The notes below the pieces were generated by a model, which searched no databases, was not told the origin of the DNA, and worked only from the letters and a program-made list of their open reading frames with translations. 16,240 bases of DNA from an uncultured Clostridia bacterium (GTDB lineage: Bacteria > Bacillota_A > Clostridia > Christensenellales > Aristaeellaceae), in NCBI GenBank assembly GCA_934645275.1, contig CAKUDW010000019.1, forward strand, positions 1 to 16,240. The letters run 5' to 3'. The stretch's first letter is position 1; each line of letters begins with the position of its first letter. The translations under genes and the position numbers were made by a program. Positions 6,489-14,453 of this stretch are shown here, in pieces.

Positions 6489-9400
6489 ATGCTCAGGGCG
6501 TACACGGGCGAAAATCATCTGCTGTCGGACGCGTTGTTGGCTGAGGCCGGGCGCGCGCTAGCGGCGGACGACGGCGATATCTATGTTGTGGTACCACGCC
6601 AGCTGACGCTGCTGACGGAGCGCACACTGCTGCAGGGCCTGAAGCTGCGCGGATCGTTTCGGCTGCGCGTAATTTCCCCGGCACGCCTGTGCGCGGAGAT
6701 TTTCGCCGCGGCGGGCGGGCCCGGAGGCGTGCGCGTAGACGAACGCGGCCGCGTGATGCTCATTCGCCGCGCGCTGCGAGAGAGCGGCGGCTTGAGCGTG
6801 TATAATAACGCCTGGCGCAGGCGCGGCTTTGCTGAAAAGTGCGCCCGGCAGATCGAGACCTTCCTGCAGGGCGGTGTTACAGTGGAGGACCTGCGCGCGT
6901 GTGCGGAGGCGAGCGACGGCGTGCAGGCTGCAAAGCTGCGCGATCTGGCCGAGGTGATGGCCGGCTATCTTGCGCTGATTGCAGGCCGGTATCAGGATGG
7001 CGAGATGGAGCTTGCGGCGGCGGCGGCGCGTGTGCGCGAGGCACGCTTTGCCCGCGGCGCGCACTTTTTCTTTTTTGGCTTTGATATTATTCCAGCTACG
7101 CTCATCCAGCTGATTGCACAGCTCTCGGCCGAATGCTCGGACGCGGCGATTTTCTATCCACTCATCAACGACGAGCACGCGCGCGACGCGGATTGCTGTG
7201 AGATACTGCTGCGTCAGCTTGGCGGCCTGTTTGAAAAGGTGGCGCAGGCGGGCGGCGCGTACGCGCGCGTGAAGTTGAAGGTCCCTGTGCGGCCCGGCGC
7301 GATTGCCGCGCTGAGCCGGGAGCTGTTCGCCTGTCCGCCGCAGAGCTACGAGGGTGCGGCGGAGAATGTGAGCCTGTTTGCGGCGCGCGACGTGCGCGAA
7401 GAATGCATGGCGGCGGCGGCGCGCGCGCGTGCGCTGGCGATGCGAGGCATGCGCTACGGCGATATGCAGCTGATTTGCATGGATATGGACGGCTATCGTC
7501 AGTCGCTTGAGGAGGCGTTCGAGCTCTATGGCGTGCCGCTGTTCATGGATCGCAGCCGTCCGGTTTCGCGCATGGCGCCCGCAGAGTATTTGCTGACGGC
7601 GCTGAAGCTGCTCGAAAAAAATTTCAGGGCCGAGGATATGTTTGCACTGATGCGCACCGGTTACACGGCGCTCACTCGAGACGAGGCGGACCGCATGATG
7701 AACTATGCTGTGGCGCGCGGCATTGAGGGCGGACGCTGGCTCAGACCTCTGAGCCGCGGCGGCGAAGCGGAGATTCAGGCGCTGGAGCCGCTGCGCGCAC
7801 GGCTCGCCGAGCCCCTGCTGAAGCTGAAGGGTGAAATGAAAGCGGCGAAAGCGCTACATGGCCAGCTTGCGGCGCTGTTTGGTTTCATGGAGGAAACCGG
7901 CGCGCTGGAAAAGAGCCGCGAAATGCAGCGGGCGCTGACGGAGCAGGGCCTGCGCGAGCAGGCAGGCGCATTGGCGCAGGCATGGAACCGAATTGTAGGC
8001 GCATTGGATCAAATGGCGAGTCTGATGGGCGATGGGCGCATGAGTCTGAGCGAACTTTCAGCCACACTGCGTGAATCATTGGACGCAGCCATCGTAAAGC
8101 AGCTGCCGCAGTCTGGCGACGCGGTCTACGCGCAGGATGCGCGCCGCATGCTGATGCAGCCCGCGCGGGCGCTGTTCGTGCTGGGCATGAACGATCAGAA
8201 CGCGCCTGATACCGACGGCCTGCTCACCGATGCGCAGCGCACGGCAGTGGCCCGGCAGGCAGGGGCGTGGCTGGGGCCGGACGCGCGTTGCGGCGTACAG
8301 TTGCGGCGCTTCTATTTCAAGTCCGCCGTCGCCATGGCCCGCGAGAAACTCTATCTTTCCTGCGCCATGGCGAGCGCGGACGGGGCGGCGCAGCGCCCCG
8401 GCATGGCCATCGAGTTGGCCTCGGCAGTGCTGCCGAATGCGCGCCGGATGGATCGGGCGCGACTTCAATCGCTGTTGCTCATTTCGCCCGGCGCGGCGTT
8501 GCGCGGCGTGGCCCGTGCGTTTGCGCGTCAGCGTGAAGGGGTTGCGCCTGAAACGTTGGATTTGCGCGCTGCCTCGGCGCTTCGAACGCTTGCAGGGCGC
8601 ATGCCCGAACTGCGCGACCGGCTCGGCGGCATTGCACGCCTGCTCGACGGCGGCGCAGAGCGCGAGCGGCTCAGCCCGGATTCGGCGCGCGCGCTCTATG
8701 GGCGATTGCGCGCACAGAGCGTCACGCGGTTGGAAAAGTTCGCGCGCTGTCCCTTTGCCTATTTCACCGATTATGGCCTGAAGCCGCTGGTGGTGGAGCC
8801 GTTTGAGCTCGACCGGCGACAGGCGGGCACTTTTCTGCACGAAGCGGTGCATGAATTTCTGCGCCAGAGCGGCGCGGGGCTCAACGATATGGATGCGGAT
8901 TCGGCACGCACGCGCATGGGCGCGATTGCGGATGCGATGTTGCGCGATATGCGCCCCGGCAGTCCCATGGAGGACAGCTTCAGCGCTCGCGCTGAAGAGC
9001 GCGCTCTGCGGGAGACCGCTTGCCGCTGCGCGCAGGTGCTCTGCAAACACATGCAGGGCAGCAGCTTCCGCGCCGAATATCTGGAACAGGATTTTGGCCG
9101 TGAGGACGGCGCAAATCGGCTGATGGCGGGCGATACTGTGCTCGAGGGTCGCATCGATCGCGTGGACCGCTGGCGCGAGGGCAACGGCCTGCGCGTGATC
9201 GATTTCAAGCTCGGCGGCCGTTCTTTGGACCTGGCCGGGGCATACTATGGGCTCGCGCTTCAGCTGCCGGTATATCTGGGCGCGGCCATGAAAAGGACGG
9301 GCGCGCGCAGCGCCGGCATGTACTATTTTGCATTGGACGAGGGCATGGTCGACAGCCAGAGCACCAATCCGGTGGAAATAGAACGGGAACGCGCGAAGCA

Positions 9401-9782
9401 GTTTCGGATGGACGGGCTGTTGCCGCGGGACATGGAGCTGATCAGCGCGCAGTCGCCCGATCCGGCCGGCGTGCTCGGCGCGCGTTTCAAGAACGGCGGC
9501 GAAATGTATAGCAATGTGCCCTGTGCGGACGACCATGAATTCGCCCATCTGGTTCATCATGCGCTGAAAATGGCGCGGCGGCAGATTGACGCCATTCGCG
9601 GCGGTGAGGCCGCGGTCAGTCCGGCCAGCTTTGACGGACACGAGGCTTGCGCCTGGTGCAAGCTGCGCGCGGCCTGTCTGTTCGATGCGAAGCTTGACGG
9701 CAAACGGCAGCGTCGCATGAAGGGCATGAAGTGGAGTGAAGCGCTCGAACACATCGTGCTGGAGGACGGGACGGACGAGTGA
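6489..9782 (+). CDS. addB: AddB-type subunit of the AddAB helicase-nuclease
   Basis: 1097 residues from the ATG at 6489 (GGGGGGTG about 5 bases upstream), close to the usual AddB length. AddB works with AddA to resect DNA double-strand ends for RecA-dependent repair. C754 (in RCPFAYF) plus C1054, C1057 and C1063 (CAWCKLRAAC) give the split 4Fe-4S cluster pattern of AddB. The RecB-type nuclease site lies between the first and last cysteines: GRIDRVD (D890), VIDFK (D905, K907) and QLPVYL. The N-terminus aligns in style with AddB (YVVVPRQLTLLTERTLL, RVISPARL). The Walker A loop expected near residues 5-12 is replaced by TGENHLLS, which has no GxGKT. addA is not adjacent: the next gene is an aldolase. 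The frame opens earlier, at a TTG (6444), which lacks a ribosome binding site. Confidence 0.92.
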   Translation: MLRAYTGENHLLSDALLAEAGRALAADDGDIYVVVPRQLTLLTERTLLQGLKLRGSFRLRVISPARLCAEIFAAAGGPGGVRVDERGRVMLIRRALRESGGLSVYNNAWRRRGFAEKCARQIETFLQGGVTVEDLRACAEASDGVQAAKLRDLAEVMAGYLALIAGRYQDGEMELAAAAARVREARFARGAHFFFFGFDIIPATLIQLIAQLSAECSDAAIFYPLINDEHARDADCCEILLRQLGGLFEKVAQAGGAYARVKLKVPVRPGAIAALSRELFACPPQSYEGAAENVSLFAARDVREECMAAAARARALAMRGMRYGDMQLICMDMDGYRQSLEEAFELYGVPLFMDRSRPVSRMAPAEYLLTALKLLEKNFRAEDMFALMRTGYTALTRDEADRMMNYAVARGIEGGRWLRPLSRGGEAEIQALEPLRARLAEPLLKLKGEMKAAKALHGQLAALFGFMEETGALEKSREMQRALTEQGLREQAGALAQAWNRIVGALDQMASLMGDGRMSLSELSATLRESLDAAIVKQLPQSGDAVYAQDARRMLMQPARALFVLGMNDQNAPDTDGLLTDAQRTAVARQAGAWLGPDARCGVQLRRFYFKSAVAMAREKLYLSCAMASADGAAQRPGMAIELASAVLPNARRMDRARLQSLLLISPGAALRGVARAFARQREGVAPETLDLRAASALRTLAGRMPELRDRLGGIARLLDGGAERERLSPDSARALYGRLRAQSVTRLEKFARCPFAYFTDYGLKPLVVEPFELDRRQAGTFLHEAVHEFLRQSGAGLNDMDADSARTRMGAIADAMLRDMRPGSPMEDSFSARAEERALRETACRCAQVLCKHMQGSSFRAEYLEQDFGREDGANRLMAGDTVLEGRIDRVDRWREGNGLRVIDFKLGGRSLDLAGAYYGLALQLPVYLGAAMKRTGARSAGMYYFALDEGMVDSQSTNPVEIERERAKQFRMDGLLPRDMELISAQSPDPAGVLGARFKNGGEMYSNVPCADDHEFAHLVHHALKMARRQIDAIRGGEAAVSPASFDGHEACAWCKLRAACLFDAKLDGKRQRRMKGMKWSEALEHIVLEDGTDE

Positions 9783-9807
9783 AGCGCGCTGCGGAACGCA
9801 TTTGCGC

Positions 9808-9836
9808 TTGACATTGTACGGAGGCAATACTATAAT
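9808..9836 (+). promoter_or_regulatory. Consensus sigma-A promoter of the aldolase gene
   Basis: TTGACA (9808-9813), exactly 17 bases, then TATAAT (9831-9836): both hexamers match consensus perfectly. Strong constitutive expression of the downstream gene is expected. The predicted start is about 30 bases before the ATG. Confidence 0.92.
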
Positions 9837-9872
9837 CTGGGTAAATGAGCGGATTACAGAGGAGGATGCAAT

Positions 9873-10712
9873 ATGGCGCTCTATACGATGAAGGAAATTC
9901 TGAACGACGCACAGGAGAAGGGTTATGGCGTCGGCTATTTTAACGCGGTGAACATGGAAATGGTGCGGGCCTACATTCGTGCGGCGGAAGAATGCCGTTC
10001 TCCGATCATTATCGGCACGGCGCAGGCGCTTCTGCCATATGCGGATTTCGATTGGATCGTGCCGATCATGCTCCAGCAGGCGCGCGCGGCGAAGGTGCCG
10101 GTGGCGGTGCATTTGGATCATACCTACGATTTTGACGTGCTGATGCGGGCGCTGCGCAGCGGTTTCGGCTCCGTGATGTACGACGGTTCTCGCCTGCCCG
10201 ATCATCGCGACAACGTGCGCATTTCCGCTGAAATCGCAAAGATTGCGCACGGCATGGGCGTGGGGCTGGAATGTGAGCTCGGCAGCGTGGGCGGCCTTTC
10301 GGATGAAAACGGCAAGGCCGACGCGGTGATTTACACCGATCCCGCTGATGCAAAGAGCTTCATCGAGCAGACCGGCGCGGATTTTCTGGCCGTATCCATC
10401 GGCACGCAGCACGGCGTGTATAAGGCTACGCCCAAGTTGGACCTGCCGCGCCTTGCGCAGATTCACGCGGCGGTGGATGTGCCGCTGGTGCTGCACGGTG
10501 GTTCCGGCCTGTCTGACGACGATTTCAGAAACACGGTGGCGGGCGGCATCCGCAAGATCAACGTCTATACGGACGTGATTCTGGCTGCAAAGCGCGCCAT
10601 TGCCGAGAATCCGGACGCAGCGTACACCGATTTGAACCTGCTGGCTGAGGAGGCCATGATGCGGGCTACCGTTGCCAAGCTCAAACTGTTCGGCAGCGAA
10701 GGTAAGGCGTAA
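9873..10712 (+). CDS. fba: Class II (zinc) fructose-bisphosphate aldolase family protein
   Basis: 279 residues; ATG with AGAGGAGG 7 bases upstream. Class II aldolases split or form ketose bisphosphates using a zinc ion. Visible residues are HLDH at 80-83 (catalytic D82, zinc ligand H83), GLECELG (E135), IGTQHGVYK (zinc ligand H180), LVLHGGSG (zinc ligand H208), and KINVYTD (N230) in the phosphate-binding segment. The length and the short ending fit the FbaA/GatY-KbaY subgroup. Fructose-1,6-bisphosphate (glycolysis) is the likely substrate given the single gene and consensus promoter, but tagatose-bisphosphate cannot be excluded by eye. The gene appears to be its own transcription unit, with promoter and terminator both visible. 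Confidence 0.9.
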   Translation: MALYTMKEILNDAQEKGYGVGYFNAVNMEMVRAYIRAAEECRSPIIIGTAQALLPYADFDWIVPIMLQQARAAKVPVAVHLDHTYDFDVLMRALRSGFGSVMYDGSRLPDHRDNVRISAEIAKIAHGMGVGLECELGSVGGLSDENGKADAVIYTDPADAKSFIEQTGADFLAVSIGTQHGVYKATPKLDLPRLAQIHAAVDVPLVLHGGSGLSDDDFRNTVAGGIRKINVYTDVILAAKRAIAENPDAAYTDLNLLAEEAMMRATVAKLKLFGSEGKA

Positions 10713-10734
10713 GATAAATCAGCGTAGATGTAAG

Positions 10735-10782
10735 CAGCGCCATCCGACCCGGAACAAGTTGGGCGGATGGCGCTGTTGCTTT
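10735..10782 (+). terminator. Intrinsic terminator of the aldolase gene
   Basis: A perfect 12-bp stem (CAGCGCCATCCG at 10735-10746 with CGGATGGCGCTG at 10764-10775) is followed by TTGCTTT. It begins 22 bases past the stop. The T-run is interrupted, but the stem is strong. Confidence 0.75.
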
Positions 10783-10808
10783 GGGGCGGAAACTGGGATT
10801 TGCAGGCT

Positions 10809-10838
10809 GCGCCTTTGCAATTGCTATCAGGAAGGCGC
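10809..10838 (-). terminator. Possible 3' hairpin of the PepSY gene transcript
   Basis: GCGCCTT (10809-10815) pairs with AAGGCGC (10832-10838) around a 16-base loop containing the palindrome GCAATTGC. It lies about 30 bases past the PepSY stop on the - strand. There is no T-run, so termination here is uncertain. Confidence 0.25.
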
Positions 10839-10867
10839 CGTTATCCCTCCGGGAGAGTCACATCACG

Positions 10868-12037
10868 TCAATCGCCGTCATCGTGGTCGTCGTCGTCGTC
10901 ATGGCCGTCATCATCATCGTCGTCATCATGGCGGCTGTGATGATCGTCATCGTCGCCATCATCGTCGTCGTCGTGGTCGCGGTCGCTGTCAGGAAGCGCG
11001 GCGGATACAGCATCCCTTTCAATATCGCGCTCTAAAATTGCGCCAGTGTCCGCGTCGATCTCATATTCATATTCAGTGCCGTCCTTACGAAATTCAATTT
11101 CGTATTTGCGCATACCGTCATCTTTTTCCAGTTTTGCCTTAGCAAAGGAAACGTCGGACGCTGAAAGACCGGCGTCGCTCAGCGCGGCATTTTTGGCCTG
11201 GTCTACGCCGATATAGTTGACTGATTGACTGGGACGGGCAGTTGCGCGGACCTCAAAGCTTTTTTCACGGATGGCACCGGTAGCCGCGTTGATTTCATAT
11301 TCGTATACTGCGTCGCCAGACATGAACTCAACTTCGTAGACCAGTCTGCCATCCTCACGATCCAGCTTGGTTTTGGTGAAAACTGCATCGCTGGTGGCGA
11401 GCGCGGCGTCGTCCAATGCGATGGTGCGGGCGTTTTCACAGGAAATATCTTGAGCCCTGGAATCAGTTGCAGATTGCCCGGGACGGACCGTTTCACTTTC
11501 AGCGAAGAATTCGATGTCCATGCCGCAGATCGCGCCGGAAACCGCATCGACTTCATATTCATATTCGGCCGTTAGGGTGTAGAATTTCACCTTATAGAGG
11601 CGAAGTTGATCATCGACGTCCAGATTGACTTCCAGCATCGTGGCCTGCGCGTTGGTCAGGTTCGCGTCGGCCAGCGCCTTTGCCAGCGCCTGACTTTCGC
11701 CGATAGCGGCGGCTGCCGCATCCTGATAGCCGGCCAGTTCCAGCGTTTTCTCGCTCGTCAATTCCCAGGAATGTTTGACGATCGCGCCGTCGGCAGCGCT
11801 GATCCAGTATTCGAACTCAAGGCCGTCGCACTTAAATTCTATATCATAGACGGTTTGGCCATGCTCGGTTTCGGTTTCAGTGGGGAAGAGCAGCGCGTGA
11901 TCGCGGGTTACGCCTGCGGCTTCCAGTGCGATGTTTTCGGCAGTTGTCGGATCAAGTGCGCTTTGCGCGGCAGCTATACCCAGCGGCAGGAGCATCGCAA
12001 TTAGCAGAGTCAGAATAATTCGCTTCATATCTTTCAT
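10868..12037 (-). CDS. Secreted protein with four PepSY repeats and an Asp/His-rich C-terminal tail
   Basis: 389 residues. The ATG at 12037 has GGGAGG 8 bases upstream; an in-frame ATG at 12028 is a poorer choice. Residues 1-24 form a signal peptide (MKDMKR, hydrophobic core, then IAAA before QSALD). Four PepSY-like repeats follow, at about 31-95, 110-175, 198-263 and 277-341. Each has a helix with A..IAL..AGL, then a KxKxD...YE(I/V)EF strand and YEYEIDAxTGAI. The tail (350-389) has 27 Asp and 6 His in 40 residues, broken only by Gly, Ser and Arg, and looks able to bind divalent cations. PepSY proteins often sit beside sensor kinase/regulator pairs, as in the Bacillus ykoGHI cluster, and may modulate signalling or protease activity at the cell surface. 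The promoter shares a candidate regulator box with the adjacent two-component operon. The specific ligand is unknown. Confidence 0.85.
   Translation of the reverse strand: MKDMKRIILTLLIAMLLPLGIAAAQSALDPTTAENIALEAAGVTRDHALLFPTETETEHGQTVYDIEFKCDGLEFEYWISAADGAIVKHSWELTSEKTLELAGYQDAAAAAIGESQALAKALADANLTNAQATMLEVNLDVDDQLRLYKVKFYTLTAEYEYEVDAVSGAICGMDIEFFAESETVRPGQSATDSRAQDISCENARTIALDDAALATSDAVFTKTKLDREDGRLVYEVEFMSGDAVYEYEINAATGAIREKSFEVRATARPSQSVNYIGVDQAKNAALSDAGLSASDVSFAKAKLEKDDGMRKYEIEFRKDGTEYEYEIDADTGAILERDIERDAVSAALPDSDRDHDDDDDGDDDDHHSRHDDDDDDDGHDDDDDHDDGD
10871..10990 (-). repeat. GAT/GAC trinucleotide tract encoding the Asp/His-rich tail
   Basis: The last 40 codons of the PepSY gene are mostly GAC and GAT with scattered CAC/CAT, giving a low-complexity trinucleotide tract. 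Runs of five to seven Asp are separated by His/Gly. Length variation by slippage would keep the frame. Confidence 0.75.
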
Positions 12038-12069
12038 TGAAATCGCCTCCCTTGTTTTGGTATGGCTCT

Positions 12070-12102
12070 ATAATACGATGAAAAAATGAGATGAATATGA
12101 GA
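12070..12102 (-). promoter_or_regulatory. Activator-type promoter of the PepSY gene with OmpR-style direct repeats
   Basis: On the - strand, TCTCAT occurs at 12102-12097 and again at 12091-12086, 11 bases apart, followed 10 bases later by the -10 TATTAT (12075-12070). There is no TTGACA-like -35 at the right distance. Direct repeats of about one helical turn overlapping the -35 zone are typical of OmpR/PhoB regulator sites. The same box lies at the same distance in the regulator's own promoter. Confidence 0.6.
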
Positions 12103-12156
12103 ACAGGAGCATTTTCGAAACTTTTCATCGCAATATTGTGAACAAACGGAAAGAGT

Positions 12157-12187
12157 TAAGCCGCCGTTCAAACTGAACGGCGGCTTA
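12157..12187 (-). terminator. Terminator hairpin after the two-component operon
   Basis: A perfect 14-bp stem (TAAGCCGCCGTTCA with TGAACGGCGGCTTA, 3-base loop) starts 8 bases past the kinase stop on the - strand and is followed by CTCTTT. The T-run is poor but the stem is very stable. It separates the operon from the PepSY promoter. Confidence 0.7.
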
Positions 12188-12194
12188 GCAGTGC

Positions 12195-13601
12195 TTAGGG
12201 ACGATTGGGGAACCGGGCGGTGAAAACGCTGCCGGTACCTGATGTACTTTTTACAGTCAATTCGCCGCCATGCAGCCGGGCAATCTGTCGCGCCATGGCC
12301 AACCCCAATCCCACACCGTTGCCCGAACGGTCGGATGCGCCCTGATAGAGTCGACGGAAAATCTTTTCCTGCTGTTCAGGCGCGATGCCAATGCCGTCAT
12401 CTGCGACGCTCAATTCGATGCTGCTGTCTGCCGCGCGTAGTGTCACGCCAATGTGACCGTCTTCATGACCGTAGCGATAGGCGTTACCAATGAGATTGGC
12501 GAGCAGGCGGGTAATGAGCGTCGGATCGCCCTTTAGCGTGATGTTCGGTTCAATGTGGGTGACCAACGCGATGTTCTTTTCACGAATGAGCGCCATATCT
12601 TCCGAAACGGATGCGGTCAATGCGCTCAGATTAAAGGTTTCACATGCGTACAAATCAACTTTTTGCTCCATACGCATTAGCTCCAGCATGCCGGAAATCA
12701 TGCGATTCATGCGTCCGCCCTGACGGCGGATAACCGACAGGGCGTCGCGGTAGTCCGCGACGCTCTTTTCACCGTCCAGCGCGTCGTCGCACTGCGCCGT
12801 GATAACTGCCATTGGCGTGCGAAGCTCATGGGAAACATCCAGGGCGAATTGCCGTTCCGTTTCGAATGCCTCATCGAGGCGTTGTATCATATCGTTGAAG
12901 GCCGCCGCTAATTGCGCCAGTTCATCGCCACCGCTGACGATCATACGCTTTTTCAGATCATCACCATTGCTGATTTGCGCAGCGGCGAGCGCCATATCGC
13001 GAACGGGTCTGAGCGCGCGGCAGGCGATAAATATGCCGCCTGCAATGGCAAAGAGCATCAGCGCCGCCAGCCCCCACAGGCAGACGCGGACAATATTGCG
13101 AAGCGGTGCGTCGGCCTGCGTTTCAGAAACCACGCCGCGCAGCCAGAGATCGCGGAGTGACTGCTGTTCCAATTGCCGATCAAATACATACCAGGTCTCA
13201 TCCATGTAGCGAACGGTTCGACACGCGCCGTCTATAAAGGCCAGATCTTCTGTGGCAGCGACAACAGGGTTTTCACCGTAGAGCAGCTCGCCGTCGCCGC
13301 GATAGAGCGCAGTCAGAACGCCGTTCACGCGATCAAGAAAGTCGTCGTCTATTTCCAGATAGCCGACACCGTAGCGAATGTAGTGATCGGTATCGCCGTC
13401 CAAGTCCATTTGTTCAATGCTGCGATAGAATTCGACCTCGTCCACATTATCTTCCACTGTGTGGCTCAGCTCATCGCGCAGCGCCTTTTGCAGTACAGAA
13501 TGGCTGACAAAGAAAACGACGGTGAAGGTAAGCGCCGCCATCAGTATGAGCGCCGCCGAGAACCACAGCGTGAGCTTCCACCGAAGTGACGTTCCTTTCA
13601 T
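12195..13601 (-). CDS. Membrane sensor histidine kinase (two-component system)
   Basis: 468 residues; ATG at 13601 with GGGAGGAC about 6 bases upstream, overlapping the regulator stop by 4 bases (ATGA). There is a transmembrane helix at about 10-33, an extracellular sensor region at 34-168 rich in acidic residues (EIDDDFLDRVNG, LLYGENP, TWYVFDRQLE), and a second helix at about 170-194. A HAMP linker spans about 194-246. The phosphoacceptor is H258 in DVSHELRTP, and the ATPase domain has N373 (NLIGNAYRYG), DDGIGI (401-406) and GVGLGLAM (429-436). It should autophosphorylate in response to an envelope signal and pass the phosphate to the adjacent regulator. The sensor type resembles kinases found next to PepSY proteins. 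The signal is unknown; acidic residues on both the sensor and the PepSY tail make a cation possible, but that is inference. Confidence 0.93.
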   Translation of the reverse strand: MKGTSLRWKLTLWFSAALILMAALTFTVVFFVSHSVLQKALRDELSHTVEDNVDEVEFYRSIEQMDLDGDTDHYIRYGVGYLEIDDDFLDRVNGVLTALYRGDGELLYGENPVVAATEDLAFIDGACRTVRYMDETWYVFDRQLEQQSLRDLWLRGVVSETQADAPLRNIVRVCLWGLAALMLFAIAGGIFIACRALRPVRDMALAAAQISNGDDLKKRMIVSGGDELAQLAAAFNDMIQRLDEAFETERQFALDVSHELRTPMAVITAQCDDALDGEKSVADYRDALSVIRRQGGRMNRMISGMLELMRMEQKVDLYACETFNLSALTASVSEDMALIREKNIALVTHIEPNITLKGDPTLITRLLANLIGNAYRYGHEDGHIGVTLRAADSSIELSVADDGIGIAPEQQEKIFRRLYQGASDRSGNGVGLGLAMARQIARLHGGELTVKSTSGTGSVFTARFPNRP

Positions 13602-14275
13602 TTTTTGTCCTCCCGAAGCACATAGCCCATGCCGCGTATCGTATGAATCAGTTTGGCGTCGCTGCCGTCGTCGATCTTTTTGCGAAGGTAGCGAATGTAC
13701 ACGTCTACCACGTTGGTACCGCCTTCATAGTCAAAATTCCAAACATGGTTTTCTATCTTTTCGCGGGAAAGTACGATTCCATGGTTGTGTATCAGGTATT
13801 CCAGCAGCGCGTATTCGCGGGCGGACAGCGAGATTTCCCGTTCACCGCGCGTGACGCGCCGCGTGGCCGTATCCAGCGTCAGATCGCCGACGGTGATGCA
13901 GCTGTTGCCCGCGCCGAATTGGGCGCGGGTCAGGGCGCGTATTCGAGCGCTCAGCTCTTCCAGAGCGAAGGGCTTAACCAGGTAATCATTTGCCCCGCTA
14001 TCCAGCCCTGCCACGCGGTCAGCTACGGCGTCGCGCGCAGTGAGCAGCAGTACGGGCGTGGTTTTGCCCGCTGAACGCAGTCTTTTCAATATGCTCAGCC
14101 CGTCCATGCGAGGCATCATGATGTCCAGAATCGCCGCGTCGTAGTCCGCCGATTGCAGATAATTCCATGCTGCCTGCCCATCGAAGCAGCGATCCACGCC
14201 ATAACCCTCTGATACGAGTCGCCGCGTAACAATATCGTTCAAATCCCGTTCATCTTCAGCATAGAGTATTCGCAT
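13598..14275 (-). CDS. OmpR/PhoB-family response regulator
   Basis: 225 residues from the ATG at 14275, which has AAAGGAG 9-10 bases upstream. The frame is open to an ATG at 14305, but that codon lies at the predicted transcription start and is rejected. The receiver domain (1 to about 115) has the acidic pair E7/D8, phosphoacceptor D51 (ILDIMMPRMDG), T79 (LLLTARD) and K101 (YLVKPF). A winged-helix DNA-binding domain follows (about 128-222: REISLSAREYALLEYL, then NVVDVYIRYLRKKID, and IRGMGYVL). It is translationally coupled to the kinase gene through a 4-base overlap. It is likely to activate its own operon and the neighbouring PepSY gene, judged from the shared TCTCAT boxes. Confidence 0.95.
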   Translation of the reverse strand: MRILYAEDERDLNDIVTRRLVSEGYGVDRCFDGQAAWNYLQSADYDAAILDIMMPRMDGLSILKRLRSAGKTTPVLLLTARDAVADRVAGLDSGANDYLVKPFALEELSARIRALTRAQFGAGNSCITVGDLTLDTATRRVTRGEREISLSAREYALLEYLIHNHGIVLSREKIENHVWNFDYEGGTNVVDVYIRYLRKKIDDGSDAKLIHTIRGMGYVLREDKK

Positions 14276-14307
14276 GGTTGTTTTCTCCTTTGTATGGGGT
14301 CGCATAC

Positions 14308-14340
14308 ATTATACCATGCGATGATGAGAAGAAGATTAAA
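14308..14340 (-). promoter_or_regulatory. Promoter of the two-component operon with a shared regulator box
   Basis: The -10 TATAAT lies at 14313-14308 on the - strand, giving a leader of about 26 bases to the ATG at 14275. TCTCAT (14329-14324) sits exactly 10 bases upstream of it, as in the PepSY promoter, and a weaker partner TTTAAT (14340-14335) lies 11 bases further up. No good -35 is present. This fits positive autoregulation by the encoded OmpR-type regulator. Confidence 0.6.
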
Positions 14341-14402
14341 TGCTTTCAGATTATTTGGTTTGAGTAAATTGTCGATATCTCTTTTATTCCCATCCATTAA
14401 TG

Positions 14403-14441
14403 AAATCGCCCATCCCGATTGAAAATCGGAATGGACGATTT
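14403..14441 (-). terminator. Hairpin after the Pro-Thr-Glu stalk surface-protein gene
   Basis: An 18-bp stem around a 3-base loop lies 12 bases past the stop at 14454. The two positions that mismatch when read on the + strand (C/A) become G-U pairs in RNA copied from the - strand gene. The direction therefore supports a - strand transcript. The run after the stem is not T-rich (CATTAATGG), so it may be a processing or stability hairpin. Confidence 0.55.
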
Positions 14442-14453
14442 TGTACATTCACC

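Noticed and set aside
8076..10496. 806-codon open frame on the - strand
   Set aside because: It is antisense to addB and the aldolase gene, both of which have clear family motifs. Its product is His/Arg/Ala-rich without a recognisable domain, as expected for the shadow of a GC-rich gene.
10781..11035. + strand frame rich in Val/Ile that looks like a membrane helix
   Set aside because: It is the complement of the GAT/GAC tract encoding the Asp/His tail (GTC/ATC read as Val/Ile). The PepSY frame on the other strand has a signal peptide and four family repeats.
14276..14305. Ten-residue N-terminal extension of the response regulator
   Set aside because: The ATG at 14305 lies at or upstream of the expected transcription start set by TATAAT at 14308-14313. 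The receiver domain starts normally at the ATG at 14275.
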